From assembly GCF_000241345.1 (NCBI RefSeq), contig NZ_BAED01000002.1, forward strand, positions 1 to 46,122: a DNA stretch of 46,122 nt, written 5' to 3'. This stretch comes from Gordonia amarae NBRC 15530 (GTDB taxonomy: Bacteria > Actinomycetota > Actinomycetes > Mycobacteriales > Mycobacteriaceae). Below are positions 29,882-38,930 of the stretch, piece after piece; the first letter of the stretch is position 1, and the number at the start of each line of letters is the position of its first letter. Below the pieces are notes generated by a model. It was not told where the DNA came from. It saw only the letters and a list, made by a program, of their open reading frames with translations, and did not search any database. The position numbers and the translations under genes were made by a program.

Positions 29882-30766
29882 TCAGTCGAGGGGAACGATC
29901 TGGTCGAGGAAGTCGACCTGGTCGGCGATCACGGCCTCGAAGGCGTCGCCGACGTAGATGTCGAAGTGGCCCTCGTCGTAGCGTTTGAGCGTGACCTTCG
30001 GGGCGGCCTCGGCGGCCTTGATCGTCGGTCCGGCCGGGGCCACCGTGTCGCGGTCGCAGGCGCAGACCAGCGTCGGCGCGTGGGCCTTGCGCATGGCGCG
30101 GGCCGGGGACAGCAGCGGGATGACCAGGCCGATGCGGGCGGCGACGGCGTCGGTGAAGTCGAGGCCGTCGGGCACCAGCGCCAGGTAGCCGTCCATCACG
30201 TCGGGGGCGGTCATCAGCGCGGTTGATCCGGGGTGCGCGGCCAGCGGCACCCGCACCGGGCCACGGCGCACGACGGCCGCGGCCAGGTCGGCGAGTGCCA
30301 ACGCGGTCACCTTCGCCGCGACCAGCGGCTCCATCGCCAGCGCCGACGCCACGCCGCTGGTGAACGGGCACTGCGCGATCACCGCCGCCACCCGCTCGCG
30401 GGCACCGACAGCCAGCACGTGACCGCCGCCGAAGGAGGTGCCCCACAGCACCACCCGGGAGCCGTCGACCTGCGGCAGCGACCGGGCGAAGGCGATCGCC
30501 GACGACCAGTCCTCACGCTGGCGGCGCACCGACAGCAGGCCGCGCGGCAGTCCGGCGCTGCTGCCGAAATGGCGGTAGTCGAAGACGAGGCAGGCGTATC
30601 CGGCGTCGGCGAACCGTTCGGCGAAGGCGTCAAGACGCATCTCGCGGACCCCGCCGAGGCCGTGGGCCATCACGATGATCGGCGGGCGGTTTCCGGTGTC
30701 CGGCTCGTACAGCCAGGCGCGGCACGGGACACCGCCGGAGGCGAACTCGACATCCGAACGCCTCAT
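29882..30766 (-). CDS. Alpha/beta hydrolase
   Basis: 294 residues of the serine hydrolase fold: IIVMAHGLGGVREM (oxyanion/HG motif), nucleophile elbow GTSFGGG, Asp in CACDRDTVAP and His in YDEGHFDIY. Similar proteins are annotated as dienelactone-hydrolase-like or X-Pro dipeptidyl peptidase-like; the substrate is unknown. Start at MRRSDVEF because GGGAGG stands 8 bases upstream; a GTG 15 bases earlier would place that site inside the gene. It sits between rmlB and galE but has no evident link to sugar metabolism. Confidence 0.85.
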   Translation of the reverse strand: MRRSDVEFASGGVPCRAWLYEPDTGNRPPIIVMAHGLGGVREMRLDAFAERFADAGYACLVFDYRHFGSSAGLPRGLLSVRRQREDWSSAIAFARSLPQVDGSRVVLWGTSFGGGHVLAVGARERVAAVIAQCPFTSGVASALAMEPLVAAKVTALALADLAAAVVRRGPVRVPLAAHPGSTALMTAPDVMDGYLALVPDGLDFTDAVAARIGLVIPLLSPARAMRKAHAPTLVCACDRDTVAPAGPTIKAAEAAPKVTLKRYDEGHFDIYVGDAFEAVIADQVDFLDQIVPLD

Positions 30767-30837
30767 CAATGTCCCTCCCACCGACCGTCACAACCGAAAT
30801 CACAGTCTATGCCCTGCCCGTTTTCAGACATGCGCCC

Positions 30838-30843
30838 TAGTGT
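30838..30843 (+). promoter_or_regulatory. Probable -10 element of a leaderless galE transcript
   Basis: TAGTGT (TANNNT) ends 7 bases before the galE ATG, the spacing expected if transcription starts at the first base of the start codon. No Shine-Dalgarno sequence is present (GTGGGGACC precedes ATG). Confidence 0.5.
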
Positions 30844-30850
30844 GGGGACC

Positions 30851-31870
<1,020 letters not shown>

Positions 31871-31890
31871 CGCCACCCTTTCCGAGCCCC

Positions 31891-31909
31891 CACCTCAACC
31901 GGCGAAGGG
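31891..31909. repeat. Fragment of dispersed palindromic repeat
   Basis: CACCTCAACCGGCGAAGGG matches the outer right end of the dispersed palindrome. It lies between the convergent galE and DUF6541 genes; no left arm is left. Confidence 0.6.
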
Positions 31910-31921
31910 AGAGGCGAGCCT

Positions 31922-33979
31922 TCAGACACGTCCCCGGAGGACGTCGGCGTCGACCTTGTAGACGGTGGCGTCGCCCCGGCGGAAGACCTCGGTCAGGCCG
32001 GGTGGGGTCTGGCGGCGCAACGCCAGGAACGGGTCGCCCTTACGGCCCGGCCGGGGGACGCCGTTCTGGAAATTCCAGTAGCTCGGCGGGCTGTCGATGA
32101 CGTAGCGGATGTGCATGTCGCGGACGAGTTGGTCGACGTGCGGGTCGCGGCCGATGTTCGGGGTGCCCCAGTACACCTGACGCTGCCGGGGTGACCACTC
32201 GTTGGCCCGGTAGAACGGGAACAGCGGTGTGAGCCCGGTGACCGGGTAGATCCAGCCGGTGCCCTGATCGAGGTTGTTCAGGATCAGCGACCCACGGGCG
32301 CCCGGCTGCCGGGCCAGCCAGTGGTAGGCGGCGAGGTCGTCGGGGCCGATACGTTTGGCGGTGCGCTGGCGGGCGGCGGTGCGCGAGTTGTCGTGATAGC
32401 CACCCACCGCGGCCCCGGCGACCACGGCCAGGACGAGCGCCATCGCCGCGGGTACGGCCAGGCGCAGCCGCACCGACACCGTCCCCCGGCGCCGCCACCA
32501 CCCCGCCACCCACAGCGCCGCCGCCCCCACGCAGACGCCGGCCGCGACGGCCGAGAACATCGCTGCGACGAACGTGAGCCGGTGCCCGGAGTTGTAGAAG
32601 TAGCCACCGAAGGCGCTGAGCACACCGTCGAGCGGGCCGAGCGCGACCACCGAGTTGGCGGTGACCAGCACGAACAGCACCCACGCGGCCAGCGGTGCCC
32701 AGCATCGCCACCATGCGAGCAGCACCAGCCCGAGCAGTGCGGGGATCACCAGGTACCACAGCGGATACCGGTGCCCGAGCGGTGCGGTGCCGTTGAACAG
32801 CGCCTCCCCCAGCGCCTTCCACACAGTCGCATCGTCGACGCGGGAGTCGAATCCGGACAGTTCGTTGTTCTCGGCGATCTTGGTGGTGCCGTAGATGACG
32901 GGGGCGATCAGCACGAGCGCGCCGACGCCGGTGACCGCGAGCGCGCCGAGTGCCCGGAGCCTGCTGCCGGCTTCGAGGAGCCACCACAGCCCGACGATCA
33001 CGGCGAACAGCACCAGCCCCGACGGGTGGGTCGCGGTGACCCCGGAGACGGCCAGGGCGGCAGCGGCGATGCGCCGCCGGTCGCGGGTGGCGCTGATCGC
33101 CGACGATGCCGCGTTCGGGAAGTTGCGCCTGTTGCCGGCCGCGGATATCGCCAGGACCGCCGCGATCGGGGCCATCGACACACCCACCGCGTTGGGCACC
33201 GAGGTGGTGGCGACCTCGACATACGGCAACGACGGGAACAGCGAGGACACCGCCGCGGCGATGCCGGCGACCTGTGCCGACGGCGTCGGGGCGAGGCGGT
33301 GCCGGGCACACCAGTAGGCCAGCGAGGCCACCCCGAACGGCACCGTGATCGCGAGAGCGGCCGGTGAATACGTGTTGTATAGCTCGACGGGATCGGCGCC
33401 GGTGACCGGCATCAGGATCGCGCCGAGCGCGTGCCAGGTGTCGGGGTAGTAGTTGAAGCCGTGGCTGTCGACGTTCATCAGCTCACCCATACGCAACGAC
33501 GACGCCACCCCCGTCTCGTGGATGAAGCGCAGTGAACTCGCATGCCACAACGCGTCCCACACCTGGGTGATGTTGCCGAGTCCGGCGAAGCGGGCGTTGA
33601 CGATCGGCCGGACGCAGGTGATGACCACGGTCACCGCGGCCAGGCCGATACCCGCGGCGAGCGCGAGCAGACCGGACCGGTCGGGGCCGGTCTCAGGGTC
33701 GTCCGATGGTGCGGGCGGCCGCGTACGACGGGCGATCAACCGCGTGCCCAGCAGGCACACGGCCGGGGTGAGCGCCAGCGCCACGAGTGCGGTGGGCAGA
33801 TTCCACGGGATGTCGACGAACCCGTACAGGACCGACCAGAGCCCGACGACGGCGAGGGTGATCGGTGGTCCCGCGGCGATGGCCACCGGCCACGGCAGGT
33901 ACAGAACCCTGCCGGTGAGGGCCCCCGGCACCACCAGCGCCACAGCTGTGACCACAGTGACCCACGCCGCCAACAACAT
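31922..33979 (-). CDS. DUF6541-type multi-pass membrane protein (GT-C-like)
   Basis: 685 residues, about 11-13 membrane segments followed by a soluble C-terminal part (about 540-685). Early loop residues DALWHASSLRFIHETG and the NVDSHGFNYYPDTWHA segment are the acidic/aromatic loop pattern expected of GT-C-like polyprenyl-phosphate-dependent glycosyltransferases, and the family is frequent in Mycobacteriales. Enzymatic role not proven here; position next to galE and rml genes suggests envelope glycan synthesis. ATG with GAGGAGG 7 bases upstream. Confidence 0.82.
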   Translation of the reverse strand: MLLAAWVTVVTAVALVVPGALTGRVLYLPWPVAIAAGPPITLAVVGLWSVLYGFVDIPWNLPTALVALALTPAVCLLGTRLIARRTRPPAPSDDPETGPDRSGLLALAAGIGLAAVTVVITCVRPIVNARFAGLGNITQVWDALWHASSLRFIHETGVASSLRMGELMNVDSHGFNYYPDTWHALGAILMPVTGADPVELYNTYSPAALAITVPFGVASLAYWCARHRLAPTPSAQVAGIAAAVSSLFPSLPYVEVATTSVPNAVGVSMAPIAAVLAISAAGNRRNFPNAASSAISATRDRRRIAAAALAVSGVTATHPSGLVLFAVIVGLWWLLEAGSRLRALGALAVTGVGALVLIAPVIYGTTKIAENNELSGFDSRVDDATVWKALGEALFNGTAPLGHRYPLWYLVIPALLGLVLLAWWRCWAPLAAWVLFVLVTANSVVALGPLDGVLSAFGGYFYNSGHRLTFVAAMFSAVAAGVCVGAAALWVAGWWRRRGTVSVRLRLAVPAAMALVLAVVAGAAVGGYHDNSRTAARQRTAKRIGPDDLAAYHWLARQPGARGSLILNNLDQGTGWIYPVTGLTPLFPFYRANEWSPRQRQVYWGTPNIGRDPHVDQLVRDMHIRYVIDSPPSYWNFQNGVPRPGRKGDPFLALRRQTPPGLTEVFRRGDATVYKVDADVLRGRV

Positions 33980-34015
33980 CCGCGCCTCCTCGGTAGCCTC
34001 TCCGGCTACCGCAGG

Positions 34016-35281
34016 CTACTCCGCGGGCGTGGCGATATCGGTGACCCGCGGCCCGGCCGGGTGGAGGCGATGGGCCGCGATCACGACGACGAGGCAGGTC
34101 AGCGCGGCCGCCACCCCGACACCGAACATCATCGGATAGGTCACCGCCGGCCACGTCTCGGAGATGAACGCCAGCAGCATCGGCATCGCGAAGCCGAGAT
34201 AGGTGGCCGAGTAGAACACCGCGGTCAGACCGGCCAGGTTGTCGGCGCTCGCCAGCCGCTGCACCTCCAGCAACCCGGACAGAACGGCCATGCCGTAGCC
34301 GCAGCCCAGCACGGCCGCGGCGACCAGCGAGACCCAGATCGTCAGCGTCTGCGCGGTGAGCACCGACAGCCCCATCCCGGCGGCCACCAGGATCAGCGCG
34401 ATTCCCGCACCCCGGACGGTGCCGGGCCGGTCGATGCGGCGCCCGATGATCTGGATACCGAAGCCGACGCCCAGCCCGAGCAGGCAGCACAGACCGGCGA
34501 ACGCGATCGGGGCGCTGGAGGTCTTGTCGGTCATCAGCGACGGGATGATCGCGTACGCGGTGGCGCAGGCGCCGAACACCCACGGCGCGACGGGCAGCAC
34601 GATGAACAGGAACCGGGGATGGGCCAGGCCGGCGATCTTGAGGTCGTCGACGAGGCTGCCCGCACCGGCGGTGCGTTCGCGGGTCTCGGGTGCGCGCGGC
34701 AGCAGCACCAGCGCGATCAGCGACAGCGCGATGTTGACCGCGTACGCCAGCACGTGCGGCCAGGGCGCCCACTGCGCGAGCACCGCGGCCAGACCCGCAC
34801 CGAGACCGAATCCGGCGGTCAGGCTCATCGCGGCGCGGGTGGCGGCCCGGTTGGCGGCGCCCGCACGCCGGCTGATCTCGGCGATCCAACTGCCGCCGAC
34901 CGCCATCGACAGGCCGAGCGCGACACCGCTGAACACCCGGCCCAGCGACATCAGCAGCAGCGATTCGGAACCAAGCGCCAGCAGCAGCGAGCCGAGCGCG
35001 GCGAAGATCGGCGCCGGGAACATCAGCGGACGGCGGCCGAGCCGGTCCGACAGCGGGCCGCCGATCAGCAGCGCCGGGACGATGCCGAGCACATAGGTGA
35101 ACAGCAGACCGTCGACGGCGACGTCGGACAGCGCGCCGTTCTCGCGGTACATGACCAGCAGCGGGGTGAACTCGTTGCCGCCCCACGCCGACGCGAACAC
35201 GGCCAGCGACACCGGGATCCAGCGGCCCGTCGCCGACGCCGTGCCGCCCGGGATCGTCCGGGCCTCCGTGGACGCACTCAC
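34016..35281 (-). CDS. Major facilitator superfamily transporter
   Basis: 421 residues, about 12 membrane segments; the loop 2-3 signature GPLSDRLGRRPLMF and the GRVFSGVALGLSMAVGGSW segment identify an MFS permease. Substrate unknown. GTG start overlapping the stop of the GntR gene as GTGA, so regulator and transporter are translated from one mRNA, suggesting that the regulator responds to the transported compound. Confidence 0.9.
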   Translation of the reverse strand: MSASTEARTIPGGTASATGRWIPVSLAVFASAWGGNEFTPLLVMYRENGALSDVAVDGLLFTYVLGIVPALLIGGPLSDRLGRRPLMFPAPIFAALGSLLLALGSESLLLMSLGRVFSGVALGLSMAVGGSWIAEISRRAGAANRAATRAAMSLTAGFGLGAGLAAVLAQWAPWPHVLAYAVNIALSLIALVLLPRAPETRERTAGAGSLVDDLKIAGLAHPRFLFIVLPVAPWVFGACATAYAIIPSLMTDKTSSAPIAFAGLCCLLGLGVGFGIQIIGRRIDRPGTVRGAGIALILVAAGMGLSVLTAQTLTIWVSLVAAAVLGCGYGMAVLSGLLEVQRLASADNLAGLTAVFYSATYLGFAMPMLLAFISETWPAVTYPMMFGVGVAAALTCLVVVIAAHRLHPAGPRVTDIATPAE

Positions 35282-35958
35282 CGCTGTTCTCCTTCTGATG
35301 GCCGGGTGCCGATGCCTGTGCCGACGCCGTGGACCGCGAGCAGGTGCCGGTCGAGCGCGGCGACGAACTCGGCGGCGTCGGCGTCGGCGATCGCGGCGAT
35401 CAGTTCGTGGTGGTCGTCGAGGATGCGCTGGTGGGTGCCCGCGCGGCGGTGGACGCTGGCGGTGGTCATCCGACGGTGCCGCTCCCCGAGGCTCGTGTAG
35501 AAGCCCGACAGCAGCCGGTTGCGGCCGGCGGCGGCGATGAGCTGATGGAACTCGGCGTCGACCTTGGCGAAGGCCGCGACGTCGGCGGGGTCGATGCCGC
35601 GCTGGTCGTCGAGGTTGGCGCGCAGCGCGGTGACCAGGGCGTCGACGGCCGCCCGGTCACCGGCGATGGACCGCACCGCGTGACCTTCGAGCAGGATGCG
35701 GGCCTCGACCACCTCGGCGGCCTCGTCGTCGGCGATGGGCAGTACCAGGGCGCCCCGCTTGGGGTAGAGCTTCATCCAGCCCTCGGATTCGAGGCGCAGG
35801 AACGCCTCACGGACCGGGGTGCGGCTGACGTGATACTGCCCCGCGATCTCGCCCTCGCTGATCAGCTCACCACCGGAGATCCGGTTGGACAGGATCGATT
35901 CCTTGACCTCGTGGTAGACCCGTCCGGCGGCCGACAGGGCCTCAACTGACTTAGACAC
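35278..35958 (-). CDS. GntR-family regulator (FadR/FCD subfamily)
   Basis: About 226 residues. Winged helix at the N-terminus (GEIAGQYHVSRTPVREAFLRL) and an all-alpha FCD domain with the metal-type residues in VDAEFHQL, HHELIAAI and DRHLLAVH. I place the start at the GTG of MSKSVEAL because TAAGAT (-10 type) stands exactly 7 bases upstream, as for a leaderless mRNA, and no ribosome-binding site supports the in-frame GTG at 35982, which would add 8 residues. A palindrome over this promoter suggests autorepression. Confidence 0.88.
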   Translation of the reverse strand: MSKSVEALSAAGRVYHEVKESILSNRISGGELISEGEIAGQYHVSRTPVREAFLRLESEGWMKLYPKRGALVLPIADDEAAEVVEARILLEGHAVRSIAGDRAAVDALVTALRANLDDQRGIDPADVAAFAKVDAEFHQLIAAAGRNRLLSGFYTSLGERHRRMTTASVHRRAGTHQRILDDHHELIAAIADADAAEFVAALDRHLLAVHGVGTGIGTRPSEGEQR

Positions 35959-35971
35959 AACTTGTATCTTA
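35953..35971 (-). promoter_or_regulatory. Candidate GntR operator over a leaderless promoter
   Basis: AGACACAA-C-TTGTATCT at 35953-35969 is a 17-base palindrome with one mismatched pair; read on the minus strand it overlaps TAAGAT (35971-35966) and the GTG start at 35958. FadR-subfamily proteins bind T-G-T/A-C-A-type palindromes of this size. Confidence 0.55.
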
Positions 35972-36173
35972 GATGACGGCACGGCGGGTTTGCCACCGTG
36001 AATGCCGGGAGGCCTTCACACCGGACCTGCGGGAAGTGCGATAATCACACCCGCCACGCGATGCGCATCACATGCGCGAGCGCCGACCACGCGAGCTCAC
36101 CCCGCTCGAACGCACACGCGAGGCGCGGCAATGCGAGAAGTCCGCAGCACAGCCGTCATCGCGCACTGACAGA

Positions 36174-36228
36174 CTCGCCCCCGGGCCCAACCAGGGGCGA
36201 GAACAGAAAGTCCGGCCGCCTGCCGGAC
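36174..36228 (+). promoter_or_regulatory. Two hairpins in the malic enzyme leader
   Basis: CTCGCCCC/GGGGCGAG (8-bp stem, 36174-36201) and GTCCGGC/GCCGGAC (7-bp stem, 36210-36228) follow each other, the second ending just before the GAGGGAGGA ribosome-binding site. A GATAAT box lies further upstream near 36043. Not a riboswitch class I recognise. Confidence 0.5.
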
Positions 36229-36245
36229 CTTGAGGGAGGACCACC

Positions 36246-37472
36246 GTGACCAGCACGGCCAGCAACAACTCTGCATCCGGCACCACCGGCACCCCCGGAC
36301 AGCCGACGATCGCCGAACTGCCCATCACCGACGACGAGATCTTCCTCGCACACGTCGGGGGCAAACTGTCCGTCGAACTGCGGTCGCCGATCGACACCCA
36401 GCGCGACCTGTCCATCGCCTACACGCCCGGCGTCGCACAGGTCTCGCGCGCCATCGCCGCCGAGACCGAACTCGTCAACAAATACACCTGGACCGAACGC
36501 CTCGTGGCCGTCGTCAGCGACGGCTCGGCGGTGCTGGGCCTCGGCGACATCGGCCCGCGCGCCTCGCTGCCGGTGATGGAGGGCAAATCGGCCCTGTTCC
36601 GCTCGTTCGCCGGCCTCAACTCGATCCCGATCGTCCTCGACACCAAGGATCCCGACGAGATCGTCGAGACCCTGATCCGGCTGCGCCCGAGCTTCGGCGC
36701 CGTCAACCTCGAGGACATCTCCGCGCCGCGCTGCTTCGAGATCGAACGCCGCGTCATCGAGGCCCTCGACTGCCCCGTCATGCACGACGACCAGCACGGC
36801 ACCGCCATCGTGACGCTGGCCGCGCTGCGCGGCGCCGTCCAGGTGCTCGGCCGCGACATCCGCGAGCAGAAGGTCGTCATCTCCGGCGCGGGCGCCGCGG
36901 GTGTGGCCTGCGCCAACATCCTGCTCGCCGCCGGTGTCACCGACATCGTCGTCCTCGACTCCAAGGGCATCGTCAGCCTGCACCGCAAGGACCTCAACGA
37001 GTTCAAGGAAGAACTCGCCGAGCGCACCAACCCGCGCGCCCTGCAGGGCGGTGCCGCCGAGGCCCTCGCCGGCGCCGACGTGTTCATCGGCGTGTCCGCG
37101 GGCACCATCGCCGAGGAACTCATCGCCTCGATGGCCAAGGACCCGATCATCTTCGCCATGTCCAACCCGGACCCGGAGATCCGTCCCGAGGTGGCCGCCA
37201 AGTACGCCTCGATCGTCGCGACCGGTCGCAGCGACTTCCCCAACCAGATCAACAACGTGCTGGCCTTCCCGGGAGTGTTCGCCGGGGCGCTCGACGCCGG
37301 CGCCAAGCGGATCACCGAGCGGATGAAGATCGCCGCCGCCGACGCCATCCTGTCGGTGGTCGCCGACGACCTGCGGCCCGACCAGATCGTGCCCAGCGCC
37401 CTCGACCGCCGGGTGGCGCCCGCGGTGGCCGCGGCCGTCGCCGAGGCGGCCCGCGCCGAAGGCATCGTCTGA
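36246..37472 (+). CDS. NAD(P)-dependent malic enzyme
   Basis: Oxidative decarboxylation of malate to pyruvate, linking the TCA cycle to gluconeogenesis and NAD(P)H supply. 408 residues: short malic enzyme without a phosphotransacetylase domain. Motifs: AYTPGVAQVSRAI, VSDGSAVLGLGDIGP, MEGKSALFRSFAG, NLEDISAPRCFEIE, CPVMHDDQHGTAIV, and the Rossmann start VVISGAGAAGVACAN. Cofactor (NAD or NADP) is not certain. GTG start after a strong GAGGGAGGA site; an unusual structured leader precedes it. Confidence 0.95.
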   Translation: MTSTASNNSASGTTGTPGQPTIAELPITDDEIFLAHVGGKLSVELRSPIDTQRDLSIAYTPGVAQVSRAIAAETELVNKYTWTERLVAVVSDGSAVLGLGDIGPRASLPVMEGKSALFRSFAGLNSIPIVLDTKDPDEIVETLIRLRPSFGAVNLEDISAPRCFEIERRVIEALDCPVMHDDQHGTAIVTLAALRGAVQVLGRDIREQKVVISGAGAAGVACANILLAAGVTDIVVLDSKGIVSLHRKDLNEFKEELAERTNPRALQGGAAEALAGADVFIGVSAGTIAEELIASMAKDPIIFAMSNPDPEIRPEVAAKYASIVATGRSDFPNQINNVLAFPGVFAGALDAGAKRITERMKIAAADAILSVVADDLRPDQIVPSALDRRVAPAVAAAVAEAARAEGIV

Positions 37473-37474
37473 GT

Positions 37475-37549
37475 TTCTTCACGGAAGAAGAATCCGCCCC
37501 GGAGCAGGGCGCCGATGCGTATCCGCAGCGGCGCGCCCGCCCGGGGCGG
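37475..37549. terminator. Two hairpins between malic enzyme and dehydratase genes
   Basis: TTCTTC-ACG-GAAGAA (37475-37489) directly after the stop, then CCGCCCCGG ... CCGGGGCGG (37494-37549) with further GC pairing in its loop. They separate two convergent genes and probably terminate transcription in both directions. Confidence 0.65.
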
Positions 37550-37564
37550 TCCTTGTTCGGTGGG

Positions 37565-37861
37565 TCAGCCGAGTCCGAGTTCCGTGGCGATCTCGCTGAT
37601 CGCCTGCGCCAGCTCGACGTCGAGTTCGGTGAGCGCGCCCACGCTGTGCGTGAGCAACGCCAGATGCACCGTCGAATACCGCAGGTCGATGTCGGGATGG
37701 TGGTTGAGTTCCTCGGCGGCGTCGATGATGCGCGCCACGAACTCCCCTCCCTTCACCATGTTCGACGTCGTGTAGTCGGCGACGAGCACACCGTCGGCGA
37801 CCTGCCACGGCCCGGGAACGGACCGCGCGGCCTCGGATTCGGAAATCGGTAAAGCAGACAT
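37565..37861 (-). CDS. Pterin-4a-carbinolamine dehydratase
   Basis: 98 residues, usual size of the PCD/DCoH family, which dehydrates 4a-hydroxytetrahydropterin. The active-site block ELNHHPDIDLRYSTVHLALL holds the two adjacent His and the third His at the expected spacing; THSVGALTELD follows. ATG start chosen by family length; the frame is open further upstream without similarity. No aromatic amino acid hydroxylase gene is nearby. It is the last core gene before the tRNA. Confidence 0.92.
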   Translation of the reverse strand: MSALPISESEAARSVPGPWQVADGVLVADYTTSNMVKGGEFVARIIDAAEELNHHPDIDLRYSTVHLALLTHSVGALTELDVELAQAISEIATELGLG

Positions 37862-37970
37862 GGCCCCAGGGTGCCTGAACACCCCCGACCGGCGAAAGAG
37901 CGCCACGCGGTCCCGTTTTTGATTCGGCGCCACCAGTCGCTACACTCGTACCCGCTGCCCAACGCAGCAC

Positions 37971-38046
37971 GCCGCCTTAGCTCAGTCGGTAGAGCGATTC
38001 ACTCGTAATGAATAGGTCAGGGGTTCGATTCCCCTAGGCGGCTCCA
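37971..38046 (+). tRNA. tRNA-Thr (anticodon CGT), CCA encoded
   Basis: Full cloverleaf: acceptor stem GCCGCCT/AGGCGGC perfectly paired, D-stem GCTC/GAGC, anticodon stem ATTCA/TGAAT around loop CTCGTAA (anticodon CGT), T-arm AGGGG-TTCGATT-CCCCT. 73 bases to the discriminator T, followed by an encoded CCA (38044-38046). It is the probable integration site of the element that follows. Confidence 0.97.
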
Positions 38047-38095
38047 AAAAGAGCAGGTCAGAGCTGGTTTTGGCTCTACACTGCCTCCCTGTGGT

Positions 38096-38120
38096 CACCG
38101 CCACCGGTTTGGTGGTGGTG
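38096..38120. terminator. Hairpin between integrase remnant and tRNA
   Basis: CACCGCCACC / GGTTT / GGTGGTGGTG, a 10-bp stem with one G-T type mismatch. Could end transcription coming from the island side. No U-run. Confidence 0.4.
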
Positions 38121-38133
38121 TGATGTCGGTACT

Positions 38134-38331
38134 TCACTCGCTGTCGTCGTCGGTGTCCGGTGTCAGTACGCGTTTGATGGCGATATCCATACGTCCGGCG
38201 ATGTCGTCGAAGGTGTCCGGGAACAGGCCGGCGTAATGCCGCAGCGTGGTCGATGCGTCCTGGTGGCCGAGCATGCGTGAGACCGCGACAACGGATGCAG
38301 AGGATTCGATCGCCAAGCTTGCTGTTGCGAC
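38134..38331 (-). pseudogene. Truncated tyrosine recombinase/integrase (C-terminal end)
   Basis: The last about 65 residues of a phage-type integrase: TASLAIESSASVVAVSRMLG, then HQDASTTLRHYAGLFPDTFD with the conserved GH and the nucleophile Tyr. Upstream, where the catalytic Arg and the HxxR should be, the frame runs into stops (TGA and TAG within 60 bases), and no similarity is left. So the gene is 5'-truncated and inactive. It lies 88 bases from the tRNA 3' end and reads toward it, the usual position of an integrase beside its attachment site. Confidence 0.85.
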
Positions 38332-38381
38332 GAACCCCGAGTTCGATCAAGCGGATTGTCGCTGCACGCTGCCGATCTACG

Positions 38382-38828
38382 TCAGCGCCTCGCTTTGCGG
38401 CGGGTCAGTCGCGGGTAGACACGCAACACGAAGGTCATCGCCAACGCGATGACCGGATTGCTCGGGTTGATGTATTCACGGACGGAGTCGATACGCCCAT
38501 CCTGGATATGCGCAATCCAGCAATATCCGTCGATGACGATCGTCCGACCGGCGATGGTCGCCTCACGCTCGTATTCGAGCAGCACCTGGTCGGCGTTTGC
38601 GAACGAATTCGTGATCCGAACCTTGCGCCCGCCGCCGGTGCCCTCACCATCCCCTGAGACGGTGAGGGCACCGATGACTTGCTCTCGACCACGCCAGGTG
38701 TAGCCGATGGGAACGAGGGTGAATTCGCAATCTTCGGTGATCAGCTCACCGAATTGTTGAAAATTCTGATCCGCTACCGCATTCAGATATTTCTTGACAA
38801 CACCATCGAAAGCGTCAACATCCGACAT
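38382..38828 (-). CDS. SnoaL/NTF2-like protein
   Basis: 148 residues, cone-shaped NTF2/SnoaL fold by pattern: N-terminal helix VKKYLNAVADQNFQQFGELI, ITEDCEFTLV, GREQVIGAL and the C-terminal strand IQDGRIDSVREYINPS. Members include polyketide cyclases, ketosteroid isomerases and epoxide hydrolases; which one this is cannot be told, and catalytic residues are not obvious. Odd: after the fold come about 24 residues that are hydrophobic and then strongly basic (VIALAMTFVL ... RRKARR), possibly a membrane tether. ATG with GAGGAG 8 bases upstream. Last gene of the island transcription unit. Confidence 0.82.
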   Translation of the reverse strand: MSDVDAFDGVVKKYLNAVADQNFQQFGELITEDCEFTLVPIGYTWRGREQVIGALTVSGDGEGTGGGRKVRITNSFANADQVLLEYEREATIAGRTIVIDGYCWIAHIQDGRIDSVREYINPSNPVIALAMTFVLRVYPRLTRRKARR

Positions 38829-38930
38829 TTCTCATCTCCTCTACTCGACCAATGGACAAAACACATACAGATCGTGGGCAGATCTCTCGCGCCCACACGC
38901 AATAACCTACGCTCACCGGAAACGAAAATT

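Noticed and set aside
35998..36249. Possible 83-residue leader peptide before malic enzyme
   Set aside because: No ribosome-binding site and it would end inside the malic enzyme start; composition is not coding-like.
36230..37852. Open frame of 540 codons overlapping malic enzyme
   Set aside because: Low-complexity Arg-rich translation running through a gene, a terminator and an antisense gene; a GC-bias artefact.
38056..38087. AGAGC-N8-GCTCT as a terminator for the tRNA
   Set aside because: Stem of only five pairs without U-run; too weak to call.
37982..38350. Minus-strand frame across the tRNA
   Set aside because: Translation of a tRNA complement (the frequent GIEPLTYSLR-type artefact).
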